Below, in pieces: positions 1-12,469 of a stretch of DNA of 64,000 bases (position 1 is its first letter; every line of letters begins with the position of its first letter). This DNA comes from Protea cynaroides (lineage: Eukaryota > Streptophyta > Magnoliopsida > Proteales > Proteaceae): NCBI GenBank assembly GCA_028583415.1, contig CM053267.1, positions 42,644,834 to 42,708,833 on the forward strand, written 5' to 3'. Made by a program: the position numbers and the translations under genes. Below the pieces are notes generated by a model that was not told the origin of the DNA, made no database searches, and saw only the letters and a program-made list of their open reading frames with translations.

Positions 1-1310
1 ATCCTTCCTTATTTTGTAATCTTTCTTAAGTCTATAAATAAGATAAAGAAGAAGAGAACCAGCAGATTTAGACCAGAAAAAAGAAGTGAGTTTAGCTCCT
101 GATTTTCTGGTTGAGTCTCATAGGTTGTGAGACTCAACCGAAATATTCTGTTTTATAGTTTTCTTGTCCTTCTGTTAATTCCTTCAAGTTCTTATTATTG
201 CATACTGAATTGCGATATCATTAAGTACTGATTTGATCAACGAAAGCTCGTGGGATTAAAGATTAAAATCATATCGACCAGCTCTAACTAAACCAGTCCC
301 GTTTTCAAATGATAGGTAGTTTTTAAAAAATCACATCTCTCTCATCTGTGATCGCTCCAACTTTGGATATGTCTTCAAATACATCCTAAAGATCATTTCC
401 TTCAAGTTTGAAGAACAACCAACGGTCAGATTATCAGATAAGTCGAATTTTCTTTAAAGTCTCTATTCTGATTTCTGGATTGGGTTAAAGAAAGATCCTG
501 CAACAAAGGGAATTAATTAGGATTGTCATCCTTGAATCCCCTTTGCCATCATACCAATCCCAGCAATCCATAAAATCGCATTATCAACTATATATACGCA
601 CCTATGCTATAGTAAATGACCAGCTTATGTACGATGTATTGGATTATTAAGAAGGTTCAGATACTCGAGACGCCAGTCATATACAGATTCCATACAGATA
701 TTTTAAATTTTAAAAAGATTAAGAGGGGGAAACAATGAGAACCACACCAGTTTTCTCCGTCGTCGGAGTCACGACGCATACGCAAGTCCCGCTCTTTCTT
801 GCAGGAAATGAACTCTTTTGAGTTCTGCATCAAGCAACAGATGAATACAACTCACATAATCTTCTAAATGAGCAGAAAAATAAAACTAAAAAATCGAGTG
901 TGATAAAGAGCTCGGTATTTCCTCCTTTGACAATGACTAAATCGGATACGAACCTGGAACTTATGCTACCTTGACCTAAGAAAGAAGACGAAGACGAAGA
1001 GATGGACACTGAAAGACGAATCGAAGTCATTTTCTCCAAACTGCAAGTGAGGATTCCAACAATAAATCTTCTTGTAACTGAAAAGAATTCAATCAATAAA
1101 AAAATGAACTAAAAATGCTAGCAAAGCAGATAGTCTAATGGTTATGTTTTACGCTTGCTGATCACCTTTGCAGATTCAATGCAAGCAGGCGGCCCTGAAT
1201 CGCTGGACGGAGAAAGTAGCGTCTAATTCTGAAAATAAGACGGAGAGAAATTATTGGGTATTTGGGTTAGTTCAGTGGAGAAGTAGGAGTAGGGCCTACC
1301 ACTCGCTGAC
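1..1310. other. Gene-free AT-rich sequence
   Basis: I see no convincing coding region, RNA gene or repeat with defined ends. Open frames are short and of low complexity (for example a serine run on the minus strand near 970-1010). A faint tRNA-like stretch near 1118-1180 was rejected. Confidence 0.5.
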
Positions 1311-1546
1311 GGATCCGAATCGTCTCCTCCCTATACTTCTGGGAGGAGGGGGAGACCGGATGGTCGACATGTAGTTTTTGGGAAAATCCAAGCCCCACGT
1401 CTGAACCGACATCTCCCGTCGGCTCAGCTTGTCAGCTGAGTGTCAGCTCGGATGTGAGACTCGAATTTTCTCTAAAACCACGTGTCGGTCATTCAATGAG
1501 GACGTCTCCCTCCTCCTAGAAGTACACGAGGAGACTATTTGAATCC
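1311..1546. repeat. Hairpin-ended MITE-like repeat, copy A
   Basis: The two ends are inverted copies of each other over about 45 bp. The left end begins ggatccgaatcgtctcctcc and the right end reads gaggagactatttgaatcc. Each end is itself a small hairpin (CTCCTCCC with GGGAGGAG). The core carries a GAACCGAC ... GGCTCAGCTTGTC segment that recurs in copies C and D. There is no coding capacity. Target-site duplications were not recognised. The superfamily is unknown; a foldback or MITE-type DNA element is the best guess. Confidence 0.6.
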
Positions 1547-1565
1547 CTAATTTACTGCTTTTAAT

Positions 1566-1745
1566 AAGGGAAAATATTTGCCACAAACCCCCCCCCTCAA
1601 CCCAAGGTTATCGTAATCTCACCCACCCACCATCATTTGTTATAATATTCCTAACACTCCCTATTTTTTTAAAGTTTACCATAATATCCCTTAACACTAA
1701 AGTATTTATATCCATCAAACCCCTCTTTCAAGGCACCATTTTAAT
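1566..1745. repeat. Possible orphan end of a Mutator-like element
   Basis: The sequence starts gggaaaatatttgcc and has the same style as the proven Mutator-like ends in this window (GGGAAA start, runs of C-rich and 'taacac'/'ccctt' words). No matching inverted partner was found nearby, so this is either a lone end or a coincidence. Confidence 0.2.
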
Positions 1746-1819
1746 TTATTAAATGACAAAACTACCCTTCTAAAAGCGAATGATCAAACCAGAAAAAAAA
1801 ATCCTAAAAAAAATGCCCC

Positions 1820-1950
1820 AAATCCTCTCCTCTCCACCTCCCCGGCTCCTGCCCCATCCAACCGTTGGAGTCCATTGGAGTTCGAGCCGACTCACAACTC
1901 CAATGATTGGATGGGGTGAGAGCCGAAGAGGCGGGGAGGAGAGGATTTGG
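1820..1950. repeat. Hairpin-ended MITE-like repeat, copy B (short form)
   Basis: This is a foldback sequence of about 130 bp. caaatcctctcctctccacc on the left pairs with the complement of the right end (gaggagaggatttgg). The pairing continues inward to ccccatccaa / ttggatgggg. The centre holds TTGGAGT ... ACTCCAA and an 'gagccgactc' word related to the cores of copies A and C. It carries no gene. Confidence 0.55.
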
Positions 1951-2070
1951 ACTCTGTTGGACTCTGTCAACAAATAGTGCCATGAAAAAAATCCAGATGC
2001 AAATTCAATCCCATGCCGACTACAACTCCCTTGACCCCACTGTACTCTTTTGTTTCTACCTTGTATTCAA

Positions 2071-2299
2071 ATCCTCTCCTCCAAGAGAATTTGGAGGAGA
2101 GGGGACACCTCATATGGATGAATGACACCTGGGGTTCGGATTCATCCTAGCTTTCCATCCTAGTCGACACCGAACCGACAAGTTGAGCCGAAGGGGGTGT
2201 TGGCTCGGATTAAGGGTTCCTAGGTATCGTCCATCCATATGGGGCGCCACCTCTCCTCCAAGAACTCCTCCAAAATTCTTGGAGGAGAGGGTGTGATCC
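2071..2299. repeat. Hairpin-ended MITE-like repeat, copy C
   Basis: The left end atcctctcctccaagagaat forms its own hairpin with ttggaggagagg. The right end repeats the arrangement in inverted orientation (cctctcctccaag ... cttggaggagagg). Just inside both hairpins sits CATATGGATG or its complement. The core reads accgaaccgacaagttgagc, close to the core of copy D. No coding potential was seen. Confidence 0.6.
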
Positions 2300-2309
2300 T
2301 TCCGACGTA

Positions 2310-3075
2310 AGCTTCTCAAGAACTACACCTAATATTGGTGCTCTTACCACTCGATACAGTCGGCATCAATCACAGTCAAATTGATACTTATGTCCACTTG
2401 GGAGCATCGTTAGATGGCAGAATTTGGATGGGTGGGCATCTACCCCAAAAGTGCCACAACTTATAAGAAGATTGTCATTGAAAAATGCAATTTACAAGGT
2501 TATTCGTGTCGGGCACATACTCTCTCTCATCCCACCCCTTCCATAAATTGAAACTTTCTCAAGAAAAATAAAAATCCTAAAAATGGTAAACAAATAAGCC
2601 TTCCAAGCTGTAGGGAGCCTGTTCGCAAATGCAATGTAGAAAACTCCCGTTTTTCATAATTTCCTCCTTTTTGTTCTTCGTATTTTGATCGTCGATTGGT
2701 CTTTGCCGTTTCATAACCCTCGATCAATATTGGTCTAGCTCTTGAAGATCTCCGCAACCGAATTCCTTCTGATCGAGGATCCAGAGATCATGATCATGGC
2801 CAGGTGTTGGAGCTAGTATTTGAGAGACCACCTGAGGCAATGAACGCAGCCAGGTCCAGCGACAATGAGGAAAACTACATCAAGTGAGGTAACCATATAC
2901 AAAGGTAGCATAGTCTGCAAATCACTCATCGGAGAGTAGTTTCAACAGAAGAGGGCTGAGAGGTGTTGGCGATGACGAGATTGATGGGAAGAGTGGGAGG
3001 TTAGGGCAAATCTGATTGCGAGAGAGGTTAGGTCCAGAATACCGTGGAAGGATAGAGCTGCCCCTATTTTCAAGG

Positions 3076-3113
<38 letters not shown>

Positions 3114-6100
3114 AAAATAGAAAAATAAAATTGAGAAGTTTTGAATGTAAAAAAGTTTTTTTAACATCTAAACGTTTGGGTGTCTCTAAGGTGTGTTAGG
3201 GATATTATCGCAAATGATAAAGGGTGGATGAGACTATAATAATCCACAGTGATGTGGCAAATATTTTTCCTTTTTTTTATTCGCAATTTCATCATTGTTG
3301 TAAATTTACTGTTTAAGCCTTTCAGAGTGCGAATACCTGGGTCCCTCTCCACATAGATGTGAAAGTTTTAGAAAACTTAGGCGGTGTTTGGAAATCTAGA
3401 AAAGAAAACCTTACTTTTCCTGACAAGAATTGAAAGGAAAAAAAAATAAAAATAAAGGTTGAAGGCATGGACTCAGGGATCAGAATCAGATAGGCCAATT
3501 GACGATTCCGATCAAATCTGAAGTCGGTTCAACCCGGATTGAGCTTAACTCAACTAGAAAACATATGGAATCACTTTACAAATTACATGGTGTGTTTTGG
3601 CTGGAGATCAATCCCTCCAATTGGATCTGAATCAGTCAAAATCGTTGTACACGAACCATATTCTAGAACCATGAGAAGGATTCATGTAATTAAGGGTGTT
3701 TTTGTTATGACTCTTCTTGACTATATGAGGAGGGGTTTGGATCGTTTCCTGTTGGAGTTATTCAATATGCAAATTAGATGAATTCCAATCATTGGATCAT
3801 GATCATAGAAATTAAACAATAGAAGTATCTTTTTTCCCAATATGAGAGTATTAAATACGACCGCATATAGACATTATACGATGAAAATAAAAGTTTTTTA
3901 AAAATGAATAAAACTTACGTGTGTTCCCCTATTCTTTCTCTCTTTTTTTTTTTATATTATTTTTATATCCACAAACAAACACACCCTTGTGGGCACGAGC
4001 CATGATAAACCCGAATCTGCCAAGTTTTGATGAATCAGATCCAAACTCAATTGTCAATTCAATCCTTTTCGTTGCATTGACGTAACTGCCTTCATGATGC
4101 CCACTTGATTTTTATTTTTATTTTTTGTTTTGGTAAGAGCCCACTTGAATTTTTAAACCTATGCAAATCACGTACCCTAATTATTTTTATTCCAAAGTTA
4201 TTAAAAAGGCATGGGCAAAAGTTTCATGTACGACGGGAGACACTTATTAAAACTCTTTAAAATACTAAAAAATGAAAAACCCCATTCCATTACAAGACGA
4301 ACCAATGATTCCATTTCCCAATATGGTCTTCATTTATGAATATTAAGTTTTTTTTTTTTTTTTTTTTTTTTTTTGGGATTGGGGTGGGGGTGTAAAATAT
4401 ATTGAGCTTTTATTTAAGATTAGGCAAATTAACTTTTATGTTAAATTCCTTGCAAGCCCGGTTAAGTAATACTAGATTTTTTTTTGTAAAGAAAACACCC
4501 CTTTGGTCTTCAAATCTCGATTGAGAAAGATTAGAGAGGATACTCTAACCTTAGATTAATCTTATTATTCCCACCTACCCCTTTAGAATAAGTGTCTTGC
4601 CAAGTAGGCATACCATCCTCCTTATCATTCCATTCCCCTTCTACTTTATTTTCAGTCCGAACTCTATGAATCAAAAGAAAGGTTTGGGAATACGCCACAA
4701 AAGGTGCATGCATGTGGTAATGCATCAAAGATTGCCACGATAGTTATACATATCTTTTTTATTTTTTTGGTGCAAGACTATATATTTTTTTATACCAATT
4801 GACAAGGTTTCATATTTTTCTATTTCTAGTTCCTATCAAATGACCAATCTTGGTTTCTAGTGATCACAGGTTGTTACATAAGACGAAATAGTTTTCTTGT
4901 TTGTTATTTTGATATATCAATATGGTTGAAATACTCTATGTTTAGACATAGTATTCCAACGGGACCGATCTAATAAGATCTTATGATTGTCCTAGAAATG
5001 TTATATCAAGATAATTATAAAACGCTTCCGTATAAAGGAACTGTTATATAAGTGTGACATCTGTTGCTAAAATAACATACTAATTTTGGAATAACGTCCA
5101 ATGACATTTTCTAAATGAGCATTAAATACATAGTATCCCATATGCGTCTGTAGTATGCAGTCTGGTATTCATACATTTTATGTTATTAGATATCGCATCT
5201 TCAGTGTTTTAAGAAAATCCAAAATCACCACATTGGAAATTGAGGAAAAAGATTTTCAGATATCTCCAGTGAACGATGGTTCACATGTTGGTCAATCATT
5301 CAGTTTTGAGACATACACTGGATGTGGAGATACTAAAAATATACTTCAGGATAATTTTATATGCTCGTTATAGGAGTAATATCTTGAAAAAGTATGAAGC
5401 AACCAAAGATTACATCCTCTATATTGTAGCAGAGGTAATGACATGCTATAAGGCAGTCTCTCACGCGTCGTGGTTCTGTAATTTTGTCACAAATCTTCAG
5501 GTTGTTCCGTCTATAGAAAGAACAATACAGATTTACTATGACAAATCATGACAATTAAGTTCTCTAATTAAGTATTTATTTGTCAAGAGAATGTTTAGAA
5601 TCATCATGTTTCTATAAAATGTATTGGTACTGAGAAAATGATCGTCAACCTTTATTTATATAATAAGCTCCCATATGTGGAGCATATGGGCTTATGAAGT
5701 CATTTTTGTATAAGATGTTTTATTTGAAATGTTGCAACATTTAGTTGATGTTTCTTGAATCTTGATTGTTTTCTGTCATTTATTATGTCTAGCGCTACTC
5801 AAGTATCTGAAATGACAGAAACCCATTAAGTACAAAGGGCATTAAGAAATGTACCCTCGAATTGACCAATGAGTTGATTCTGAATTGATCATGGGATTGA
5901 TTCACTAAAATTTTGGGATTACGCATATTAGGATTCATTGTGAAAAGAACATCTCATTGTAATACATGGAAGGAAGTGACCGACATACTGGACATGTACC
6001 GCCATGATTTATGATTTGGAGTTTTCATTATGGATGTTTAAGGAACTCATGTTCATGTATAGTCATACAACAATAACAACACATTATACTCATTTAACTT

Positions 6101-6120
6101 GTAGCAATATGGACCAAGTG
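2310..6120. other. Gene-free stretch with simple repeats
   Basis: No gene is recognisable. The stretch holds a (TA)n microsatellite at 3079-3110, a T run of about 30 at 4349-4374, and long AT-rich spans. The frames present lack homology or codon structure that I recognise. Confidence 0.5.
3079..3110. repeat. (TA)n microsatellite
   Basis: Uninterrupted TA dinucleotides, about 16 units. Confidence 0.9.
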
Positions 6121-6126
6121 GGACAA

Positions 6127-6657
6127 TGTTGGATTGATGTGGCTCTTATTGCCACGTCAACCTGACATGTGTGCTAGATGGGACCCGCCATCCCTTTGTA
6201 ACTTATCTTGATGGAAAATAGTTACAAGGAAACATATAAGAAGGGGACTCTGGTTTCCATAATGGGTACGTGATCCATCCATCCGTATCATGTAGAACAG
6301 AGCTTGAGAAACCAGAAGGCAGTTCCTAGACACAGTGACAAAGATATTAGAAGGAACTTGACGACAATACCTCGAGCGTTTCCGCAATGACGAATTCGAT
6401 ATTCATCGGACCAGGATCAACAGGAGGTATGTTAATCTCCTTTTATGGCTTTCACATTTTACTCCATGCCCAAAAATGTAGGCATGTATTGTGTGTTTGA
6501 GGGAGAGTGAGAGTTGTCTTTGGAGGACTCCATGTGATTGCAATAATCCCACATTAGATTTGGAAAGCTTGTGTGGAGGCTTATAAATATCTGGATACGT
6601 TTTCTTTCTGAGTTAGCTTTCAATGACAAATTATAACTGAGTCTCAAGACTCTCAAC
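6127..6657 (+). repeat. Putative solo LTR remnant
   Basis: The sequence opens with tgttggattg and closes with ctctcaaca. It carries a promoter-like tcccacatta plus TATA box (cttataaatatc, about 6581-6592). It is followed at once by tgttatcagag, resembling the initiator-Met primer binding site TGGTATCAGAG. No target duplication or second LTR was found, so this is a weak call. Confidence 0.3.
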
Positions 6658-6959
6658 AAATGTTATCAGAGTTGAAGCACAATGACAATGCCATCCGAAT
6701 TCAACAAATCATCTACTTTACTTCTTATTGTATTGTGACATTGAAACCACTAAATTAAAAAAGAAAAACCATCAATTTATCCAAAAGAATGAAGTGTCGG
6801 TGCCAACATTCCATTATACTACATAAAATAATTCAAATAATTATGTTGTATTTTATCGTTACTTTTAAAGTTTCTAAAATAATAGTTGATTTGTTTTGTT
6901 TTTCCCCTTAGTGTTATGCTTGTGAGGCGAGATTAGTGAGGTTGCATATATATTGCTTC

Positions 6960-7310
6960 TTGCAAGGTAAGTTTATTTTCTTAGTCCCACATGGGAAATG
7001 AAAGAGACTTTAAATGGGCATATATATTGTTTTGGAAATTATAAATGATAGGGTTCTTTAGAAGAAAGAATCCCTCCTCCTTAGTGTTCGGGTTGGGAAG
7101 TGAAAGAGACTTTCAGGTTACTTTTCACACACGTGGGTGTGGATCAAGCTTGAGATTCATTTTTTGTATCTAGGGTGGGTTAGATTTATTTTTATACACA
7201 AATAATCATATCCTCCTCCATAAATAGAAGAGGAGGAACTATTAAACAGTTATGTTCTTTTTGAACTTACCAGAATTTGGTTTCCCATATTGCATTTGGT
7301 ATGAGCACAA
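6960..7310 (+). repeat. Putative LTR/TRIM remnant
   Basis: It contains the plant-LTR style motif tcccacatgggaaatgaaag (about 6986-7005), repeated imperfectly near 7090 (gggaagtgaaagagacttt). It ends near a primer-site-like ttggtatgagcac at about 7298. No TG...CA boundaries or target duplication could be fixed. Confidence 0.25.
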
Positions 7311-7764
7311 CTCCGAGTTCTCCAAGGGGTGCATAAAGCAAGTGCATGCTTGTTGTCGAAACCCAAGGTTGTTTTATCTTGGAATAAAATTTACATTATC
7401 ACCCGATTGCACTTATGGAGACAAATACTGATTTTAAGATAATGTTGATTGTGGTATGCCTCAACCTGTATTCTATTCATCTTGAGTGCTATTACACTTT
7501 ATACATCAACTGATATCATTTGCAGTGCTAAATAAGTTGATTCTTATTTAAAATCACATATATTTACGATAGATTCTTGATCTGTCCGACTGTCACATGA
7601 CTAAGTCACAAAGCGAAAAAAGTGGATTATGCTCTTGAAGTAAATATCACTTCTTATAACAATTGAAGTCAACCTTATTCCAAATAAATTGGGTAAGTTT
7701 ATAATCAATTATGAAAAGTTTGACCAAAACCAATCCTCCTCTTTTATTTGGACTTGGGATCAGC

Positions 7765-8411
7765 TAAGGGTGTCAAAAATGGGCCCGGCCCGGTAGCATG
7801 GATCGAGCCGGCCCAATATAACCCGAACCTAGTCCGGACCGAACCTTAATGGACAGGTTTTGGTCTCGATTTATAAAACCCGACATCGTTTCAGCCCAAA
7901 CCAAAATCAGACCGAACCAGCCCGTTAAGAAGCTCAAACTAGCCCAAACCAATAATACCTAACCCGAACACCGGTAAGGTTCATTCGGGTCCAGTTTCTT
8001 AATTTTAATGGTTTTAAATTTTGATGGATTATATTATACTGTTATATTTCACTTCTTGATCCGAAAGATTATATGAATCTATAGTTGAAAATAGTATGTT
8101 AATTGTTATAATTTAATGAATTACATGCATATAGAAGGAATGATGCTAATTTTATAGATAGAAATAATAAAATAGGTTATATCTCTTACATATAAAATAG
8201 GCCCGATAAGCTTGATAAGCCCGGTCCGAACTGAACCAGTCCGAAATTACCTCAATAAGCCCAGCCCGATAACAAACCGACACCGGACCAGCCCGATAGT
8301 TATTGTGTCCAGCGTAGCCCAATCCAACCCAAACTCTTAATGGACATGTTTTGGGCTGGGCTTATAAAACCCGATACAGATTCAGCCCGGACTGACCCGT
8401 TGACACCCTTG
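7765..8411. mobile_element. hAT-type non-autonomous element (MITE)
   Basis: Inverted ends are TAAGGGTGTCAA on the left and, read inward from the right, CAAGGGTGTCAA. The element is flanked by an exact 8-bp direct repeat ggatcagc (7757-7764 and 8412-8419), the target-site length typical of hAT transposons. The interior is rich in GGCCCGG/CCGAACC words, as in many plant hAT MITEs, and has no transposase. It needs an autonomous partner to move. Confidence 0.85.
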
Positions 8412-9026
8412 GGATCAGCAAAATAAAGCATTGGCGAATGGAATTTAGTTTTAATAGTACCTAAACAACACACAATAAGGACATAAAAAATTGTTTGATG
8501 TAAATAATCACATCGTCTACATGAAACACAATCTTTCGCGCCAACTCAACTGAGTATGCTATGGATTTCATATACAACAAGGTTCAAGCACTTAGAACTT
8601 GCTTGGAACGAATTAAATCGGGCATGATTAATTTTTGTTGGCACCCTAGACTCAGCTTTACATTTGTGGGTATCAGAATCCATATAGGGATGACTAGCTA
8701 GGGTGTGAATTAGGATTGGCCCCGAGGCCTTGGATCAATTCTAATCTGTATCGATCAGAATCAGTTGATCCAAGCTCTCTTCAAACCACGATACAAGGTT
8801 ATGTTTGGATGCAAAGAAAAAAGAAAATAAAAAACATAACAAGACAAAGTAAACAATGTGCAATATTCACTTGGTTGGATGATTGGCCATTTGCTTGCTG
8901 GAACAGGGGCTAGAAGGAGTCGGCTTTTGAATTCATTTCTTCTTTGCTGCATTTGTTACCTTTCCCATCCAATGGTGTAACTTAGAATAGGGCAAATAGG
9001 AAAAAAAAAAAAAAAACGACGAAACA
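8412..9026. other. Gene-free spacer
   Basis: AT-rich sequence with an A run at 9001-9016. No gene or repeat boundary was seen apart from the flanking target duplications. Confidence 0.5.
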
Positions 9027-9438
9027 ATAATTAATGGAAAAATTACACAGACACTCCATCTACAGTTAAAAACTATACAAAACTACCATGTCTTTACAAA
9101 AGCTACATAGACTATCCCTCTAACAATGCTTTCATACACTCTCACTCACACCGTTAGTTACAACTTAACGGGAGAATGTCAAATTTTTTTAAGACAAAAA
9201 TACCCTTAATGTAAAATTCCCCCTTCTCTTACTCCACCGTAATAGGAACCTTTTTCAATTTGGTTTATTCTCCAATGAAACCTGCAAAACAGAGAAACAA
9301 GTATAATGAACACTTAAAGGGAATGAGAAGCCCTTCAATTTTTTAAGGTCATGGATACTGAAAGGTTTTCATTCATTAGCTGTAACATTTTATTCTCATC
9401 AATCTGGTTTCAATTTCTATATTATTCCTTTTTTTTTT

Positions 9439-11009
9439 AATTACACAGATACTCCCTTCTACTGTCGTGAAACTACACAGAATTATCCTGTCTTTACAAA
9501 AGCTACATAGAATACCCTTCTAACAATGCTATCATACACTCTCACCTACACAGTTACTTTCACTCTAATGGTATATGATCAATTTTTTTAAAACAAAAAT
9601 ATCTTTACTAAATGTAAAATGACCTAAAAAGATTTATTGTTTAGTCTTTCGAACAAAACCCATTGAGATGTGGGACCCACTGACCTTTCTTCCTTACACG
9701 ATTGGTATTTTTCTGTAACATCTAACAAGAGGGGACAAAACGAAAGGACGCTTCTTCTTCCTTCTTCCTGCATTTGGGAGCTTTTTAAATTCCTCAAAGC
9801 TCTCTCTCAAATCCAACTGAAATTGGAAATATAATATAAAAATAAATATCAACTATTTAAATACATACTTTTTGTGCGTCATTTGAAGTTAGTGCACACT
9901 CCATTGAAGCTTATAATCTTTAGGGCGAAGAGGATTGGATCACTGCGTATCACCATTTCTAGGGTTTTTGGACAAGAGTTAACCGTTTAGAATTAAGTAC
10001 GGAGATAACTCTATTGAGATTCTAGATCGTCGGAGTTCATATCCATGAAGGATTTTGTAGGTTCCTGAGAAAAAAAGTTTAGGAAGGTTTTAATTCTACA
10101 TTGTTTCCTAAAGATTTAAGTGAGTGTTTATTCGATTTGATGGAAAGTTTTGGTTCTTGGGTCTCAGAGAAGTTATGACAGTTTATGGCTGAAAATTCGT
10201 TATAATCGGATCTTGTTCTGTTTCTGAATTTTAGTTTAAAGCAGGACATTGACTCACGAAGGAGATTTCTCGTATCTAAATTTTGTAGACTAGTCGGTTT
10301 TCGGTTGTACTGCTTTTACTACGAAGGAATTCGGGTTTGATTTTTTTTGTTGTTGCTGTCTTGAATTCTCAGTTTTCATAGCTGAATTAGGCGGATTTCT
10401 TATCGTTTGATCTCTTGTGCTTAAGTTGAGCTTCGAATTTAGTTGCTTTTGATGTCATACGGCCGGCATTTTCTAGAAGTTGTTGTTTTTGTAACTGAGG
10501 TTGACTGATCTTCACTTCCGATTGGATGAAGAATTCGTCTTTGAAAAGCGCCTGCAACTCCTTGTACACATGTAACAGCTCCCCACCATTGGTAATTACA
10601 GAGAGTCAAGAACAGACCGTTGGATCAAATCTTGTCATGGAATGTAAGAGTTGTAGAGATAGAACAGTGCGCAGAGAGAGTGGGGGAAATTTTAAACAAC
10701 TGGTGGAGAAGTTAAACGTTGACAAGAAATCGATGAGGGGAGAAGAAAATCGCAGTGGAGAAGAAAATAAAGAGGGACTAGGGTTTTGTTGGAAGAACTA
10801 AACAATAAACTTTTTTAGGTCATTTTATACTTAGTAATAGTATTTTTGTCTTAAAAAAATTGATTTTTCCTCATTAAGTTGAAAGTAACAGTGTAGGTGA
10901 AAGTGTATGATAGTATTGTTAGAGGGATATTCTGTGTCATTTTTGTAAATACATGATAGTTCTATGTAGTTTCATAACAGTAGAAGAGGTGTCTGTGTAA
11001 TTTTTCCTT
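9439..11009. mobile_element. Inner Mutator-like element, same family
   Basis: A second pair of inverted repeats lies concentrically inside the outer element. The left is 9439-9615 (aattacacagatactccc ...), and the complement is at 10835-11009 (... tgtctgtgtaatttttcc). The sequence is related to the outer repeats but not identical. Both sides abut poly-T, so a 9-bp duplication of T residues is possible but unprovable. The best reading is a nested insertion of the same family. An internal duplication of both ends is the alternative. Confidence 0.65.
10387..10605 (-). pseudogene. Captured gene fragment (lysine/glutamine-rich C-terminus)
   Basis: An open frame with gene-like composition ends in a stop at 10387. 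It contains ELQALFKDEFF, a glutamine/leucine-rich stretch that could be coiled coil, and a basic tail ending HKRSNDKKSA. No natural start is evident, and upstream sequence is not gene-like. It lies inside the inner Mutator-like element, which suggests capture from a host gene. I do not recognise the parent gene. Confidence 0.4.
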
Positions 11010-11788
11010 TTTTTTTTTAGTGAAATTAATATTCTGTTCATCATTTATTCATTCAATTTTCAAGAATCCTTTTGGTGATTGCTTAGATTTCCATCTTTGC
11101 TTCCATCTTCTTCGTCTCTTTGCAATTCAGATTTTCACAAGCAATGCAACTTTAACCAAGTTCCGGTAAACCCTCAGTATTTTACGGTTTGAATTTCTTC
11201 TCTGTTTTGGTACAATTGTGGTGTGAATGTCATCTGTTTCCAACCAAAAACTTTGAAGCTGTGGAATTTGATTCCTTACCCTTGTTTAGTTGAACAATGC
11301 TTGAAAACCCAAAGAGAATTATGAGCGTTACCTTTTCAGTCACCGGAACCATTTCAAATCGTCATCGGAGAAGATGACTGTTGCTTGAAACCATATAAGA
11401 TCGTTATTGAAGAAGATGATTGTTGCCTGAAACCAGACCAGGAATGATAATGCTATTCAAAATTATATAAGAGAATAATACGTCATCCAAATTTAGATGG
11501 AGAATGATACATTATCTAAAACCATATTAGGGAGTGATACATCGAAAATCTAGGATTGAAGCGGTCGAAATCCTCCTTCTTTGTTTTTCCTTCTCAATGT
11601 TCTTTTCCTTTCCCTATTTGTCCGTGATAACCAGATGAGAAGCATATGAATCTTCGATTGATCTTTGCAGAGGATTGATTTTGTAGAGAATCGACTCGCA
11701 GAGAACTGAACTTTTTCCCTTGCTTTTCCTATTTTGTTTTCTCCTATTTCTTGATTTCCCTCTGTTTGCATCTTTTCTTTGCAACTCT

Positions 11789-11899
11789 CTATGGATCAGG
11801 AAAACGACTTCCAAAAGCACCAAGTACATATCCCAATGCTTGTTGCCCAGGTCCTCTTTTATCAACCAGAGCATATGGCCTTAAACCAAGATCCATAAA
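11789..11899 (-). pseudogene. Captured exon fragment in outer Mutator-like element
   Basis: About 36 codons of gene-like sequence (FMDLGLRPYALVDKRG followed by GQQALGYVLGAFGSRFPDP) begin right after a splice-acceptor-like cttatgctttcag and run into a TAG. The restricted length, the acceptor and its position between the outer and inner inverted repeats suggest a captured host exon. The parent family was not recognised. Confidence 0.4.
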
Positions 11900-12469
11900 C
11901 TGAAAGCATAAGTTCCATTCCTACGGAGACGGATCCAAGAGCATAGGAATCTGCAAAGTGGAGGAAACGCAATAGACGAAACCGAAAGCCCTGCGTTGTA
12001 TGGAAAACCACATGTCTGAGACACCATTCTAGATGGCTTTGTTGCTGCTGTTGTTTCTTTTTGCGATCCTATGAGTCTATGACCTTGTCATTTAAATAAA
12101 CACGTCTTTCTCTTTTTGTTTCTGCAAATGTGAATACCCAAACTTAGATATCTTACCTCCTCAATCTCTGTTTGCTGTTGCCGTTGGGGAAGAACAGAGC
12201 TTCTTTGGAAGAGAAAACACAAATTTTCTTGGAGAAAAACACGAACAGAGTTTCATTGGAAGAGAAAACACAGATCTCTTTTTGTTTTTTTAAGGGTATT
12301 TTTGTCTTAAAAAAATTTGATATTCTCTAGTTAAGTTATAACGATGTGGGGGAGAGCGTATGAAAGCATTATTAGAGGTGTAGTCTATGTAGCTTTTGTA
12401 AAGACAAGATAATTCTGTATAATTTCTCAATTGTAGAAAAAATGTATGTGTAATTTTCCCATAATTAAT

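Larger units (their letters stand above)
9036..12460. mobile_element. Mutator-like element (outer of a concentric pair)
   Basis: Long terminal inverted repeats of about 170 bp are present. The left starts ggaaaaattacacag. The right is its complement ending taattttccc at 12460. The repeats run inward through tctttacaaaagctacatag, the 'taacgg' motif and tttttttaagacaaaaatac. An exact 9-bp duplication ataattaat flanks it (9027-9035, 12461-12469), as expected for Mutator. No transposase is visible. The interior carries gene-like pieces, so it is probably a Pack-MULE-type element. Confidence 0.85.

Noticed and set aside
1118..1180. tRNA-like stretch (agtctaatggttatg)
   Set aside because: No B box GGTTCRANNCC, no acceptor stem and no cloverleaf pairing.
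10526..10801. 91-codon plus-strand frame
   Set aside because: It overlaps the more gene-like minus-strand fragment, has no recognised homology and lies inside a Mutator-like element.
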